Below are positions 44,380 through 55,722 of a DNA stretch of 64,000 bases, one piece after another. Positions within the stretch are counted from its first letter, which is position 1; the number at the start of each line of letters is the position of its first letter. Below the pieces are notes generated by a model. That model saw nothing but the letters and a program-made list of their open reading frames with translations, did no database searches and had not been told where the DNA came from. Origin of the DNA: Theobroma cacao (Eukaryota; Streptophyta; Magnoliopsida; Malvales; Malvaceae); NCBI RefSeq assembly GCF_000208745.1, contig NC_030854.1:19979604-20043603 (forward strand), given 5' to 3'. A program made the translations under genes and the position numbers.

Positions 44380-45216
44380 ATGTTTTATGGCCAATGAGGT
44401 ATGCGATAGTTGGTTGTGGCATAGAAGATTAGGACATGCTAGTATGCACACTATTTCAAAACTTTTAAGAAATGACCTAGTCATTGGACTTCTAAAGATA
44501 TTTTTTGAAAACGACAAGTTTGTGATGCATATCAATTTGGGAAACAAGTGAAAAGTTCATTTAAATCTAAGAAAATAATCTCAACTTCTAAACCACTTGA
44601 ACTAGTTCATGTTGACTTATTTAGACCAATTACTGTTACTAGTCTAGGAGGCAAGTCATATGGTTTTGTTATTGTAGATGATTACTTGAGATATACATGG
44701 GTATACTTTTTTGCTCACAAAAATGATGCATTGCCTACTTTTTTTAAACATTGTAAAATGGTGCAAAATGAGAAAGGGCTTACCATTGTTAGTGTTAGAA
44801 GTGACAATGGTGGTGAAATTAAAAGTGATGATTTTGAAATCTTTTACAATGAAAATGGTTTTGACCACAATTTCTCAGCTCTTAGAACTCCACAACAAAA
44901 TGGAGTTGTTGAAAGAAAAAATAAGACTTTAAAGGAAATGGTAAGAACAATGATTTGTGAAAACAACTTGCCAAAATATTTTTTCCCTAAAGCTGTGAAC
45001 ACAGCAATATACATTTTGAATAGAGTTTCCATTAGAGCCATGATTTCTAAAACCCATTATGAGTTTTACAAAGGAAGAAAACCAAACATTTCACATTTAA
45101 GGAGTTTTGGGTGCAAATGCTTTGTTTTAAATAATGGAGACCATACTTTAGGAAAGTTTGATGCTAAAAGTGATAAAGCTATTTTCTTAGGTTATGTATT
45201 GAACTCTAAAGCATAA
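44380..45216 (+). pseudogene. Cop-F integrase, mostly open
   Basis: The zinc-binding GAG-preintegrase motif is at about 44395-44550 (WLWHRRLGHASMHTISKLL). The core 44548-45216 is open for 222 residues: LELVHVDLFRPI with the first catalytic Asp, VRSDNGGEI with the second, and NGVVERKN with the Glu 36 residues later, a correct D,D-35-E arrangement. The C-terminal segment SHLRSFGCKCFVLN, DKAIFLGYVLNSKA ends at a stop. It is the best preserved coding domain of the Copia remnants, though the polyprotein around it is broken. Confidence 0.88.
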
Positions 45217-45668
45217 AGAGTGTTTAACAAAAGAACTTCAGTCATAGAAGAGTCAATCCATATTGTTTTGATGAGACTAATTCTGCACAAAGAAAAGTAG
45301 TGTTTGATGATGATGATGATGCAAATGAGAGAAGAAAATGGAAAAAATGAGCTTGGACAACAAAGAAGTTGATGGAGATAACTCAAAGGAGAATGATGGA
45401 GAAAAACCACGTCTAGAGGATATGTAAAGAGTTGAAAATCTACACAATGGTCTTCCTAGAAGCTAGAGATTTGTAAGATATCATTCTCAAGAACAAATTA
45501 TTTGTGATCCCTCGAAAGGTGTCAAAACTAGAAGAGTACTAAGAGAAACTTGTAAATATCAGGCGTTCGTATCATAATTAGAAGGAAAGAGATTTGAGAC
45601 AGCTGAAAAGGAAGAGAGTTGGATGATTGTCATGCAAGAAGAACTTGGTCAATCTAAAAGGAAAGTTT
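45217..45668 (+). pseudogene. Cop-F integrase-RT linker and truncated RT start
   Basis: After the stop at 45214-45216 the linker is acidic and frameshifted. The RT entry segment at about 45560-45668 reads KYQAFVS, ESWMIVMQEELGQSKRKVW. The sequence then changes abruptly to minus-strand Tekay integrase (from 45671), so most of RT, RNase H and the 3' LTR are missing. Confidence 0.7.
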
Positions 45669-45670
45669 GG

Positions 45671-46085
45671 ACTAACATCTTTGTCCATATAAAGCCTCAT
45701 AAGGTACCATCTAACTACTAGACTAGAAACTGTTATTATAAGCAAACTCAACCAATGGCAAGTATCGGTCCTAAGTGACTCCAAAGTCTATGACATAAGC
45801 TCTCAACACATCTTTTAAAGTCTGAATGGTCCTCTCAAATTGTCCATCTGCCTATGGGTGGAAAGCAATACTAAAATTTAACTTGATCCTCAACGCTTCT
45901 TGGACTTTCCCTTAAAATTGGCTGGTAAATTGTGTGCTTCTATCTGAAAATATAGTGATTGGAACTTAGTGCAATTTTACTATCTCATTAACGTACAATC
46001 TAGCATATTGTGTCGCTCTATAGGTGGTCCTCACAGGCAAGAAATGAAAGGACTTAATTAGTCTACCATAATCACCTAAATAGAA
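45671..46085 (-). pseudogene. Tek-A integrase, C-proximal core
   Basis: It aligns with 51235-51660 of Tek-B. On the minus strand the last residues before the truncation are MVPYEALYGQR, the segment after the catalytic Glu. The block around 45850-46085 corresponds to the first part of the core. Several stops are present. The reading resumes at 59450 after solo LTR E. Confidence 0.75.
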
Positions 46086-48189
46086 TGTAACACCCCGTAC
46101 TTTGATATGTTGGCTAATAAAGCTTATCGGATGCTAATCGAGGTTAATTAGAGTGTTTAAAAGTGATGAAGGGTTAAAGGCATAGTATTGGAATAAAATA
46201 TTTCGCACGCGAAGCAATAGTAATTAAATAATAATATTTTTATTGAGGATGAATTAACGATATAAAAAGTGATTCAGAAGTGAATCGGAGCATAATAAGA
46301 CATTTTGGATGCCAAAAGACAAGTGAAAATTTTTGAAATAAAATAATATTAAAATATTAATATTTTATTCAGTGTCAAAATTTTCTATGAAGAAGGAGTA
46401 TATGGTCAATCTAAATGGGGGAGAAGAAGAATGAGGAAATTTTAGAGAAGAATGACATTAATGGGGACCGCATGTTTTATTAAATTAAGCTAACATGGGT
46501 AAGTAAATATTTAAATATTTCAGTGATACCGTGTTGAAGCATGAACTTGATATTTTATTTATACAAGTGTTAAGGAAGAATAATGGAAAGAAATTGGAAT
46601 TAAAAGATTGTGGGAGGATACAATTAAAAAGGGTGAAAACCTTAGAGTGTAAAATGATAATTTTGCCATTAGTTGGTCAAAGCTTCCAAAGGAAGCTTTG
46701 ACTCTTCATTCTTATCCCGTGGTTGGTTCTTCTCTCTAACCAAAAGATATTTTCTCCTCCACCTTCATGCTCCCAACGCCATTTTCACCCACCCAACACC
46801 ATTTTCATGCTCCCATGCCATTTCACCTTGTCACCATGCATTTGAAAGGAAAAATAGAGAAAATAGGACAAGGAAAGAAAGGAGAGGAAAGTGAAAGGCT
46901 TGGGTAGTAAGTGATTCAAGAGCAATTGAAGGAATATCAAGTGGGTTTCAAGATTCAAGAGACATAAAGTAAGGATTTTGATTTTTAGCTTGAGAAAGTT
47001 TTGGAAATGAGTTGATAATTGTGTAAGTATTTTTGTGGTAGCAAATATTGGCTTGATTGGAGAAAAATTGGTGACATACAAGCCAATAAATCCGTGGGTA
47101 CATGATGGACTCAGTGGAAAAGGAAAGCGATAAGCTTAACACTATGTTTAAAGCCTACAATTAGTTGAATATTGTGAGGAATTATGGTTGTTGAAAGAAT
47201 CTATTTGCATAAGCTAGTTAAAAATTGTTAAGTTTGTATGGGATGTTGTTTGGAAGAAATGAAAAAGGAATAATGTGGATGGATGATTGAGAAACAAAGT
47301 ATTGAAAGTTAGATAGATAATGGTGCATGTAAACGTGAAAATAATCGAGTTAAAGTGAGAATAATCGTTGCTGCCATATATGTGGGTTATGTGCGAAAAT
47401 ATAAGACGAATTTGAATGAAAATGGCCGAAAAAGGTTAATATGGGTGCTAGAGTTATAAATAAGTTGTCGGTAATTATAATTTAAGCAATTACGCAAGCA
47501 AAGGATAAAGGCAAATTTGGTAAAATGTGTTAAGATGTTTATGAATATGCAAGATTAAGTGAGGAAAAGTGGTGATTTTAGCATAGTATGAGTTATTAAC
47601 ATGATGATAATGTTTGAATAAGGAGGAAAATGGGATCGATAAACACTAAGATTATTGAATTTGGATTGTTGCTAGGAAGTATATAAGTGAAAAAGTTTGT
47701 CGTGGCGGCTTGTCGGGTGAAGTAATGAGTGATCGGCAAGTAGAAATAGCGAGATACGCACCCGAATCAATAGCGATGAAGCATTCTGCTATTGTAAGGT
47801 GAGTGGGGGATGCCTATTTCAAAATTTCTGTAGCTATATAATGTTATACATTTTATAAATGTTGCCAGATTTCATTAGATACAATTGTGGAAAACATGAG
47901 CTGTTAGCCTCGATAGGAGATTTCTAAATAGATTTACAATGATTTATACACTGTTATTGTGGAAAGCATGAGCTGGTAGAACTCGTAGGAAATTGTGGAT
48001 GCAAGTTGTTTTGAAAATTGTTTTGGATATATCTATAGATGAGCTATATACGTAAAGTGTTATAGAAACAGGGAAGCAAGCCTTTTATACTGTTTTGCCT
48101 TCAAAATCTGTGCCTTGTATTTGTGGGTGATATGCATAGTTTAAATGAAATAGTTAAATGATTTAAAATGCAAGTTTTGAGAACCGGTT

Positions 48190-50576
48190 TGTTATGACCC
48201 AAATCTCGAGCCATGACCGGCGCATGGACTCAATGGACATAGTTCGCTAAGCCCAAGCAAGCCTATTTATATAATCCTGCTCATCATCCCGTCAACTAAA
48301 CTTACATGTACATCTCATAATCTCAACCCTTAAGTACTTTAATAGTAAGTTATAATAATCAAAAACTACATTTATATTAGCCCAAAATAACATTAACCAT
48401 TGCCACTCATGGTGGCTTTACCAATCAAAATATACATATACGGTCTAAGGCATACATCTTAGTACTTTACATCATATGTACGTATTTACAAACAAAAATG
48501 ACTTTGGGCTTCCAGCGGAGTGACCAAGGTGAAGGTACAGCTGCGGAATGCCAAGATACCTACCAAGGAGAGAAAACTACGTGGACACCTCGACCTAGGT
48601 CCAAACTGCCTCTTGATCTGAAAACATGAAGTTGAAAACTGTGAGTACAAATTCAGTGAGTGAATATAGGAAGTGAACAAGTAATTGATAAGGAGAACTT
48701 GGAAATCATGATGCATTTGTTTCAAAAACAATGCAATTGATTTAATTTGTTACTAAAAACCCCTCATTTCAAACTTTGATTAATAACCTCATAGTGTTGC
48801 AAAACCCATGATCAACTGTGATGTTAAAGAATTGGAAAATATGGCAAAAACAAACAAGGAACCATGCAGGACAGAAAGTTTCTCGCTAGAGCGAGAAGCA
48901 GGGCACCTAAATAAAGAAAGACCTCCTTTGCACTAAACATCCATTTGGTGCTGCAATAAAATCAATTTGCAAGTAAATGGAAATTTTCAAGATTCATCAT
49001 GCCATACAATCACATATTATAATCATGATCTTTCCACTGCATATACATATACCTAAACATATATCAATTCGTATACCACCCCATCTCACCTAGCTCATGT
49101 GCATCCCCCCACATCGTGCACATAGCTAGAGTCATCGAGTGCATTCTCCCACATCGTGCACAGGTACAAACATCGTGTGCTCCCTCACATCACGCATAGT
49201 TGATGCCATCATGCGCATCCCCCCACATCGTGAACATGGGCAATATCACCATCCTTCTCTCTCACCACCATCATCACCGGCAGGTGCACACTCACCCCGC
49301 ACATGCATGGTTGCATTTGTCACACAATGGTACCATTTATGACATAGTATATATATATATATATTTATATATATCAACATTATATAGAAACATATGGATT
49401 CATCACACTATCCATTTCATAACATAAAACATTTCATAAGGGCTTGTTCCTGTGCGAGTTTTGAAGAAAGAACCAATAAAATGCTTTAGGGGTTTCAATC
49501 AAATATACATGTGTATATCCCAAAACCTTTTTAATGCAAGTTCACTCACCAGTATTTGTTGAACCTTTAGTCGACTCTAACTTCCCTAATGGTGCAATTG
49601 GGGTTGAGGGGCCTCGTTGGAAGCTATCACGCACAAAAACATCATAGCCAATCCAATTTACATTAATATCGCTCCAAAAGTTATTTCCCAAATCAAGCTT
49701 CAATAGCCCTTCCTGTCTACATTCCAATTACCATTTGATTGGCTATTCAGTTTCTCTTCTTTAGTAACACTAGAAATAGATAAATAACTTCAGCAATAAC
49801 ACAACTCATAACTTCAATTACTAGCCATTATCAACAACTTAAAACCAATCGTAATTCATCACTCACCTCGGTGGATTGTAATGAAATTCCTCCTCAAAAG
49901 TCCTCAAGCTATCATGAAATCTCTCTCTTTCTCTCTCTACACAGTTCAGTTGGTGAGAGAAAGTATTGAAGAAAGTGTTTTAAGGTTTGTTTAAGGTGAG
50001 GGAATAAAAGAGTATGAAAAACCTTACAATAGGGTGTATAAAGCACAAAGATTGAAGTTAGTTTGAGAGAGTGATGGAAGTTTAAAAGAAGCTTTCATGG
50101 AAGAGGATAGAAACGTGAGGTGGGAGGAAGAAGAAAAAGAAGTTGCTGGAGAAATGAAGAAGCTCCTGGAAAAGTGAGATATTTATAGTTAAAGTTTATC
50201 CAACTTTACTTAATTACCGAAATACCCTTAGTAAGGCCACTTGTCTTCCTCCCTTCCCATGTGCAATCTTTTCACTCTTTTAACACAAAGACAAGGTCCA
50301 TAATAGTCTAAAAGGACTCGAGTTCACAAAACTTAAAATCTTTGACTCGAGGTGCAAAATGACCATTTTGCCCTTATTGTGAAAATTTTTGTCAGTTTTA
50401 GTTTTCTCCGTATTTTCATCATTATACATCATTCATTCAGTCCTTATGCCCATTTAGACCTTAAATTTTAGAAAACCTTATTTTGGGAGCTTATTAGAGG
50501 AAATGACGAAATTACTCTTAGTCCGTGTTATCACCTCTACTTCTAACTACAAGTCTATAAAGGTTGAGGTCTCACA
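48190..50576 (-). repeat. 3' LTR of Tek-B
   Basis: 2,387 bp. The plus-strand left end is TGTTATGACCC and the right end is GGTCTCACA. It includes a (TA)n run at about 49349-49375, the CCCCCACATCGTGCAC array (49105-49240) and an AG/CT-rich leader near 49915-50110. Confidence 0.93.
49105..49240 (-). repeat. Minisatellite with core CCCCCACATCGTGCAC in the Tek-B 3' LTR
   Basis: Four to five imperfect copies (about 49105, 49146, 49170, 49181, 49217) over 135 bp. The 5' LTR holds the same array at 56632-56770. The core ends in the palindromic GTGCAC. Confidence 0.75.
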
Positions 50577-50592
50577 TTCTCCCCCACTAAAA
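50577..50592 (-). other. Polypurine tract of Tek-B
   Basis: The minus strand reads TTTTAGTGGGGGAGAA directly before the 3' LTR. Confidence 0.8.
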
Positions 50593-50632
50593 GAAATTCG
50601 ATCCTCGAATTTAAATTCAACTGTAAAGTAAC

Positions 50633-51951
50633 TTACCTCCTTGCATTAAAGAGGTGGGGATACTTTGTCCGCATCTCCTCCTCGGCTTCCCATGTTACCT
50701 CCTTACTGGTTTGATTTCGCCATAACACTTTCATCGAGGCTACATCTTTTGAACGGAGCCTTTTGACTTGCTGATCAAGGATAGCTACCGGTTGCTCCTC
50801 ATAGGCCAAATCATCTTTCAGCTGGATGGTTTCATACCGTATTACATGAGATGGATCCGGGTTATACTTCCTAAGCATTGACACATGAAACACGGGTTGA
50901 ATATTCAAAAGGTCTGACGGTAATGCCAAACGATATGCCACTGCTCCAACCCTTTTTATGATCTCGAAAAGTCCTATATACCGAGGGCTTAATTTTCCCT
51001 TCTTGCCAAACCTCATTACCCCTTTTGTTGGTGAGACCTTTAAAAATACATGATCCCCCACTTGAAACTCCAAGTTGCTCCGTCTATTATCAGCATATGA
51101 CTTTTGTCTATTTTGTGCTGACAACATCCTTTGACAAATCATGTGTATTTTCTCGATGGCGTCTTGCACCAACTCAGGCCCCAAGAGTTTCTTTTCTCCC
51201 ACCTCTAGCCATCCAATAGGTGACCTGCACCTCCGTCCTTATAATTCTTCAAATGGTGCCATTTGGATGCTAGCTTGGAAACTATTGTTGTAGGCAAATT
51301 CCACTAAGGGTAGATATCGATCCCACCTGACCCCAAGGTCTATTACACAAGCACTCAACATATCTTCCAATTTCTGTATCATCCGTTCAGACTGTCCATC
51401 AGTCTGAGGGTGGAAAGTCATGCTAAAATCCAACTTAGTGCCCAACGCTTCTTGTAACTTTTCCCAGAACTTACTGGTGAATTGTGCCCCCTGTCAAATA
51501 CTATAGAAACAGGAATGCCATGCAACCGTATTATCTCATCTACATAAAGCTGGGTGTATTGGGCGGCCTCGTATGTAGTTTTAACTGGATGAAAATGAGT
51601 TGATTTAGTTAACCGATCTACTATGACCCAAATCGAGTAGTAGCCCCCACTAGTTCGAGGCAAACCAGTTACAAAGTCCATTGCAATATGCTCCCATTTC
51701 CATTTGGGCACCGGTAATGGCTATAGTAGTCTTGTGGGCCTTTGGTGTTCTGCTTTAACCTATTGACAAACTAGGCACTTGGAGATAAACTCAGCTACAT
51801 CTTTCTTAAGTCCTTCCCACCAGTATATCTCTTTCAAATCTTGGTACATCTTGGTAGCTCCCAGATGTACCACGTAGGTTGCCATGTGCGCTTCCTCCAA
51901 TATTTCTCTCCTCAATCCATCTCTATCGGGGCACATAAAGTCTGGTTCCAT
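50633..51951 (-). pseudogene. Tek-B integrase with chromodomain-like C-terminus
   Basis: The zinc-binding H2-C2 domain is at 51760-51951 (EEAHMATYVVHLGATKMYQ ... FISKCLVC), ending in a stop. The core starts WKWEHIAMDFVTGLPRT with the first catalytic Asp. The second (VFDRG) is directly followed by a frameshift near 51490, and the Glu lies in QTDGQSERMIQ in the next frame (51239-51445). The last frame, 50633-51202 (189 residues), holds the GPY/F block (LSPRYIGLFEIIKRVG, HVSMLRKY) and a C-terminal KVLWRNQTSKEVTWEAEEEM segment, a Tekay/Del-type chromodomain thought to guide insertion to heterochromatin. Confidence 0.92.
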
Positions 51952-52057
51952 ACCTCAATACTCCATCTGTGCCTTTAGTAAACATATTTCCTTTCCTACC
52001 TTGAGGATCCTCTAAGGCCTTAGCTACGAACTCATCTTTACTTTGTGCTTTTTTAAT

Positions 52058-52640
52058 TTAGTCCATTAAGATAAGCCTCACTCTAAAATGTGCTAGCAAC
52101 GCATTTGCCTCCGAAACTTCCAAATGCACACCCATGTCTCCCAAGCTATGCATCTCCCTAATCAAGGATCTTCTGTCTGTGTAGATATGTGCCAGACTCC
52201 CCATCATTTTTTGACTCAAGGCATCCGCCACCACATTTGCCTTATCGGGATGGTAAATAATAGTACAATCATAATCTTTTAGCAACTCCATCCACCTACG
52301 TTGGCGTAAGTTAAGATCCCTTGGCTGAAATATATACTTTAGGCTTTTGTGGTCCGTATATATCTCGCAAGTCTCACCATATAAGTAATGTCTCAAAATC
52401 TTTAAGGCAAACACGATTGCTGCCATCTCCAAATCATGTGTGGGGTAATTCTGCTCATGCCTTTTAAGTTGCCTTGATGCATATGCAATCACCTTCCCAT
52501 GCTGCATTAATACACAGCCTAAACCAACCCGCGATGCATCACAGAATATCGTATAACCCCCTGTTCCTTGCGGTAGGCTTAATATTGGAGTTGTAGTGAG
52601 ACATGCCTTAAGCTTTTCAAAGCTATCCTCACAAGCATCT
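52058..52640 (-). pseudogene. Tek-B RNase H
   Basis: RNase H removes the RNA strand after reverse transcription. The frame 52058-52507 has [54 protein letters not shown] and [11 protein letters not shown]. The catalytic-type Glu (DLEM) and Asp (YTDHKS) are present. The start of the domain up to 52640 is in another frame after a stop. Confidence 0.9.
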
Positions 52641-53525
52641 GACCACTAAAAATTTTGTATCTTTACATGTTAGCTTAGTCAGAAGGGTGACTATTTTGGA
52701 GAAATCCTTCACAAAACGACGATAATAGCCAGCAAAACCCAAAAAGCTTCTAATCTCTATAATTGATGTTGGCTTTGGCCACTTTTCCACTGCCTCAACT
52801 TTCTTTGAATCAACTTGTACCCCATCCTTAGATACCACATGTCCCAAGAATGCAACGCTTTCAAGCCAGAACTCACACTTGGAGAACTTGGCATACAATC
52901 GATGTTCTCTCAAAGTTTGAAGCACTATCTGAAAATGCTGCTCGTGCTCTTCTTGGCTCTTTGAGTAGATCAAGATGTCATCAATAAACACCACCACGAA
53001 CTTGTCCAAAAAGGGCTTGAACACTCGATTCATCAAATCCATAAACATCACAGGGGCATTTGTAAGCCCGAATGACATCACTAAGAACTCATAGTGCCCA
53101 TATCTTGTTCGAAATGTGGTCTTTGGTATATCTTCATTTCGGATCCTCAACTGATGGTACCCAGATTGCAAATCTATCTTAAAGAAACATTGTGCTCCTT
53201 GTAGCTGATCAAATAAATTATTTATTCTTGGAAAAGGGTACTTATTCTTCACTGTCTCTTTATTAAGCTGTTGGTAGTCAATGCACAATCTAAGGGACCC
53301 ATCTTTCTTCTTTACAAATAGCACCGGTGAAATGCTAGGATGGATGAAGCCTTTATCTAACAACTCTTCTAACTGATCCTTAAGCTCTTTAAGCTCCGCA
53401 AGTACCATTCTATAAAGGGTTATGGATATAGGTCTAGTGTCAGGAATCAAATCTATGCAAAATTCAATCTCTCGCTCTGGGAGGTAAACCTGGCAGTTCC
53501 TCGGGAAATACATCCATGAACTCAT
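52629..53525 (-). pseudogene. Tek-B reverse transcriptase
   Basis: 298 open residues with the full polymerase: [56 protein letters not shown] and the catalytic FIDD (53005-53040 region), then [17 protein letters not shown] and the thumb [17 protein letters not shown]. All four usual motifs are present, so this is the most intact polymerase in the window. The frame ends where the phase shifts toward RNase H, and upstream the protease is in a different frame. Confidence 0.93.
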
Positions 53526-53601
53526 TCACCACCAACACTTGGCTTATATCTCCAACTTTCGCCTGAGTATCCCTTACCATAGCCAAGTAACCTGAACAAC
53601 C

Positions 53602-54030
53602 CTACCTTAATAGCCTTCTGGTAGACATGACTGATGTCAAATTAGTTGGAGCATTGCTCTTATCCCCCTGAATAATAAATGGTGGCTCATCCGGGAAATC
53701 AAATCTAACCAATTTATGGTAACAATCCACATTGGTATGGTAGGGTAATAGCCAATCCATTCCCAAGATCACATCAAAATCTAAGGTGTCTAACAACACT
53801 AAATTCACCAAAGTGTCTTTGTTTTTGACTCAAACTACACAGGACATATATTCCCATTCTGCCACAAATACCTCTTTTAAAGGAGTAAACACCATTAATT
53901 GTTCTTCTCTCCTAACACTAGCCTTACCCAAACGAGATGCAAAACATGGAGAAATAAAAGAGTGGGTAGCACCAGGATCAAACAATACCTGAGCATCCAT
54001 ATTACAAACAGAAAAAGTACCTGAGACCAT
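53602..54030 (-). pseudogene. Tek-B aspartic protease
   Basis: The active site reads LFDPGATHSFI (D-P-G-A, where D-S/T-G-A is usual) in the frame 53830-54030. The second half LDTLDFDVILGMDWLLPYH is in the frame 53602-53811, after one stop. The loss of Ser/Thr at the second position of the triad may impair catalysis. Confidence 0.9.
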
Positions 54031-54254
54031 TGCATTGGATGTTTGGGCCTCTTAGACTATTAAAGCATATACCCTTACTTGGCCCCTACCAGCAGAACTC
54101 TAACGTCCGGACCTAGACGGCTTGCTCTAGGAGGAACTAGCAACACCTCTACCCTTCGATCTACTAGCCCCTCGATCAGATGAGGCAGCTACTGAAGGAG
54201 CAGATAAAACTGGTTGAGTAGAGTTACGAGCAAAATCTTGTGATTGATGAGCCA

Positions 54255-55492
54255 TCGGGCAACTTCTCTGTAGATGTCCAGGTTGACCATACCCATAACA
54301 AACTCTCAGAGTACGGAAGTAGTATCTGCTATGTTGTTACTCACAAGTATTACAAGGGTGGATAACTTGACTACCCTGCCTAGAGTCTTGCTGCCTTCCC
54401 CTACTAAAAGTTTTCTACCCTGATCCGACGTTGGCACTAGTCAAGTCACTACCCTGTTGGGGTAATCGTGAGTCCCTCTATGGACCCTGACGGCTAAAAG
54501 ATGAAATACCACTACTAAAGTCTCTGCGACCTTGATAGCCCTTTGTCTTGGCTTTTTTTTGCTCTATCCCTCATAGCCCTACTTTCACTGGTCCTCATCT
54601 CAATCCGTTGAGCGCAATCCACTGCTGCGGAATAGGTATTGAAATCTTGAGATGCCATAGCCCTAAACAATGGCTCCACTAGCCCATCCACAAACCTCTG
54701 AATCTTCATCTCCTAAGTAGAAACTAGATAGGGTGCATACCGAGCCAGCTACGTGAATTTGATGTCATATTCTGACACCATCATACTTAGGGTTTGTACT
54801 AATGCCTCAAACTCCCTATCTCATGCATTATGTACACTGAGTGGTATGAATCGATCTAAGAAGGCTGTATTGAACTCTTTCCAAGTCAATGGCGTTGCAT
54901 CTGTCGGCCTACCTTTACGCAAGGAGCCATACCACTCTTGCGTCACGTCTTCTAATCGGAAGGCGACTAACTCAACTGATCTAGTACTAGAGCATCCCAA
55001 GGCCCCACAAATTTTCTCCACCTTATCTAAGAAAATTTGGGGTTTCTCCAATGCATCAGACCCTAAAAATGACGAAAGCTTAAGCTTTAGAAAATCAGGA
55101 AGGGAAATCTTTAAATGACCCCTCTCAACCTCAAGATGTTGGCGATCGGCTTGCCCTTGGGAACTAGAGGATTCTTGTACTGTAAGTCTCCCCTCCACTA
55201 TCCTTTGCATATTGTCCATGTGAGTCGCCATTATCTCTACAACCCGATTAACTCCCTGTAGGCCTGCCGCCAAGTCCTCCATGGTGATGCCCCCAGTTGG
55301 TTGTCTATCCACATTGCCCGAAGACTGTCCTTCCTCTGGTCTACTCACAAGCGTATCCACCCTCACCGGCCTAGTGGCCCCACCACGTCTATCTCACCCC
55401 CTAAGGGTGGATGCTCGTGGCCTATCTGTCAGCTCATTAGAAGCATCTTGCTCCCCCATCCATCTTGAGGCGGCTCCTATCTTATGTTGCAT
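54255..55492 (-). pseudogene. Tek-B gag
   Basis: The likely start codon is at 55490-55492 (MQHKIGAASRWMGEQ), with an in-frame stop at codon 33. The Gag core follows at 54821-55366: [59 protein letters not shown]. After another stop come [19 protein letters not shown] and [10 protein letters not shown] (54515-54709). The zinc knuckle at about 54255-54300 reads CYGYGQPGHLQRSC, the second Cys now Tyr. Stops and this change make the protein non-functional. Confidence 0.9.
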
Positions 55493-55705
55493 TCTTACCT
55501 AGAAAAGAGCAAACATCTGTTATTAAACACATTTTGTAATTATAATCGTATCGAAGGAAAATGTGGTTTCTCAAATAGGGAATCTATGTGGTCCCTTGGT
55601 TGTAAAATGTGCCGCGCTTCACACTTCACAATTGAAGTTTACACATAAAGACCCGACATTCCGTTGGACCAACAAAAGAAAGTCCTAGGACCTAAACAAC
55701 CTAGG

Positions 55706-55717
55706 GCTTTGATACCA
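55706..55717 (-). other. Primer-binding site of Tek-B (initiator tRNA-Met)
   Basis: The minus strand reads TGGTATCAAAGC, 11 of 12 matches to TGGTATCAGAGC, the complement of the initiator tRNA-Met 3' end. It lies 5 bp from the LTR. Confidence 0.85.
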
Positions 55718-55722
55718 AGTCT

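Larger units (their letters stand above)
39645..45668 (+). mobile_element. Cop-F: truncated Copia element (LTR, gag, protease, integrase)
   Basis: Plus-strand order is LTR, initiator-tRNA-Met PBS, gag with two zinc knuckles, protease, integrase and the first segment of RT. It is cut at about 45668, where the minus-strand Tek-A sequence begins with no shared TSD. The RT remnant at 45590-45668 reads ESWMIVMQEELGQSKRKVW. The integrase frame is long and well preserved (222 residues). The LTR is split by an Athila solo LTR. Confidence 0.85.

Noticed and set aside
46673..46894. 73-residue open frame with Ser/His-rich sequence
   Set aside because: It lies inside solo LTR E, in the CT-rich leader stretch, with a matching antisense frame. 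No family resemblance.
49105..49240. CRISPR-like array of short repeats
   Set aside because: The repeats are imperfect with irregular spacing, lie within a plant retrotransposon LTR, and have no cas genes.
54753..55118. 121-residue plus-strand open frame
   Set aside because: It is antisense to the Tek-B gag, whose motifs are clear on the minus strand.
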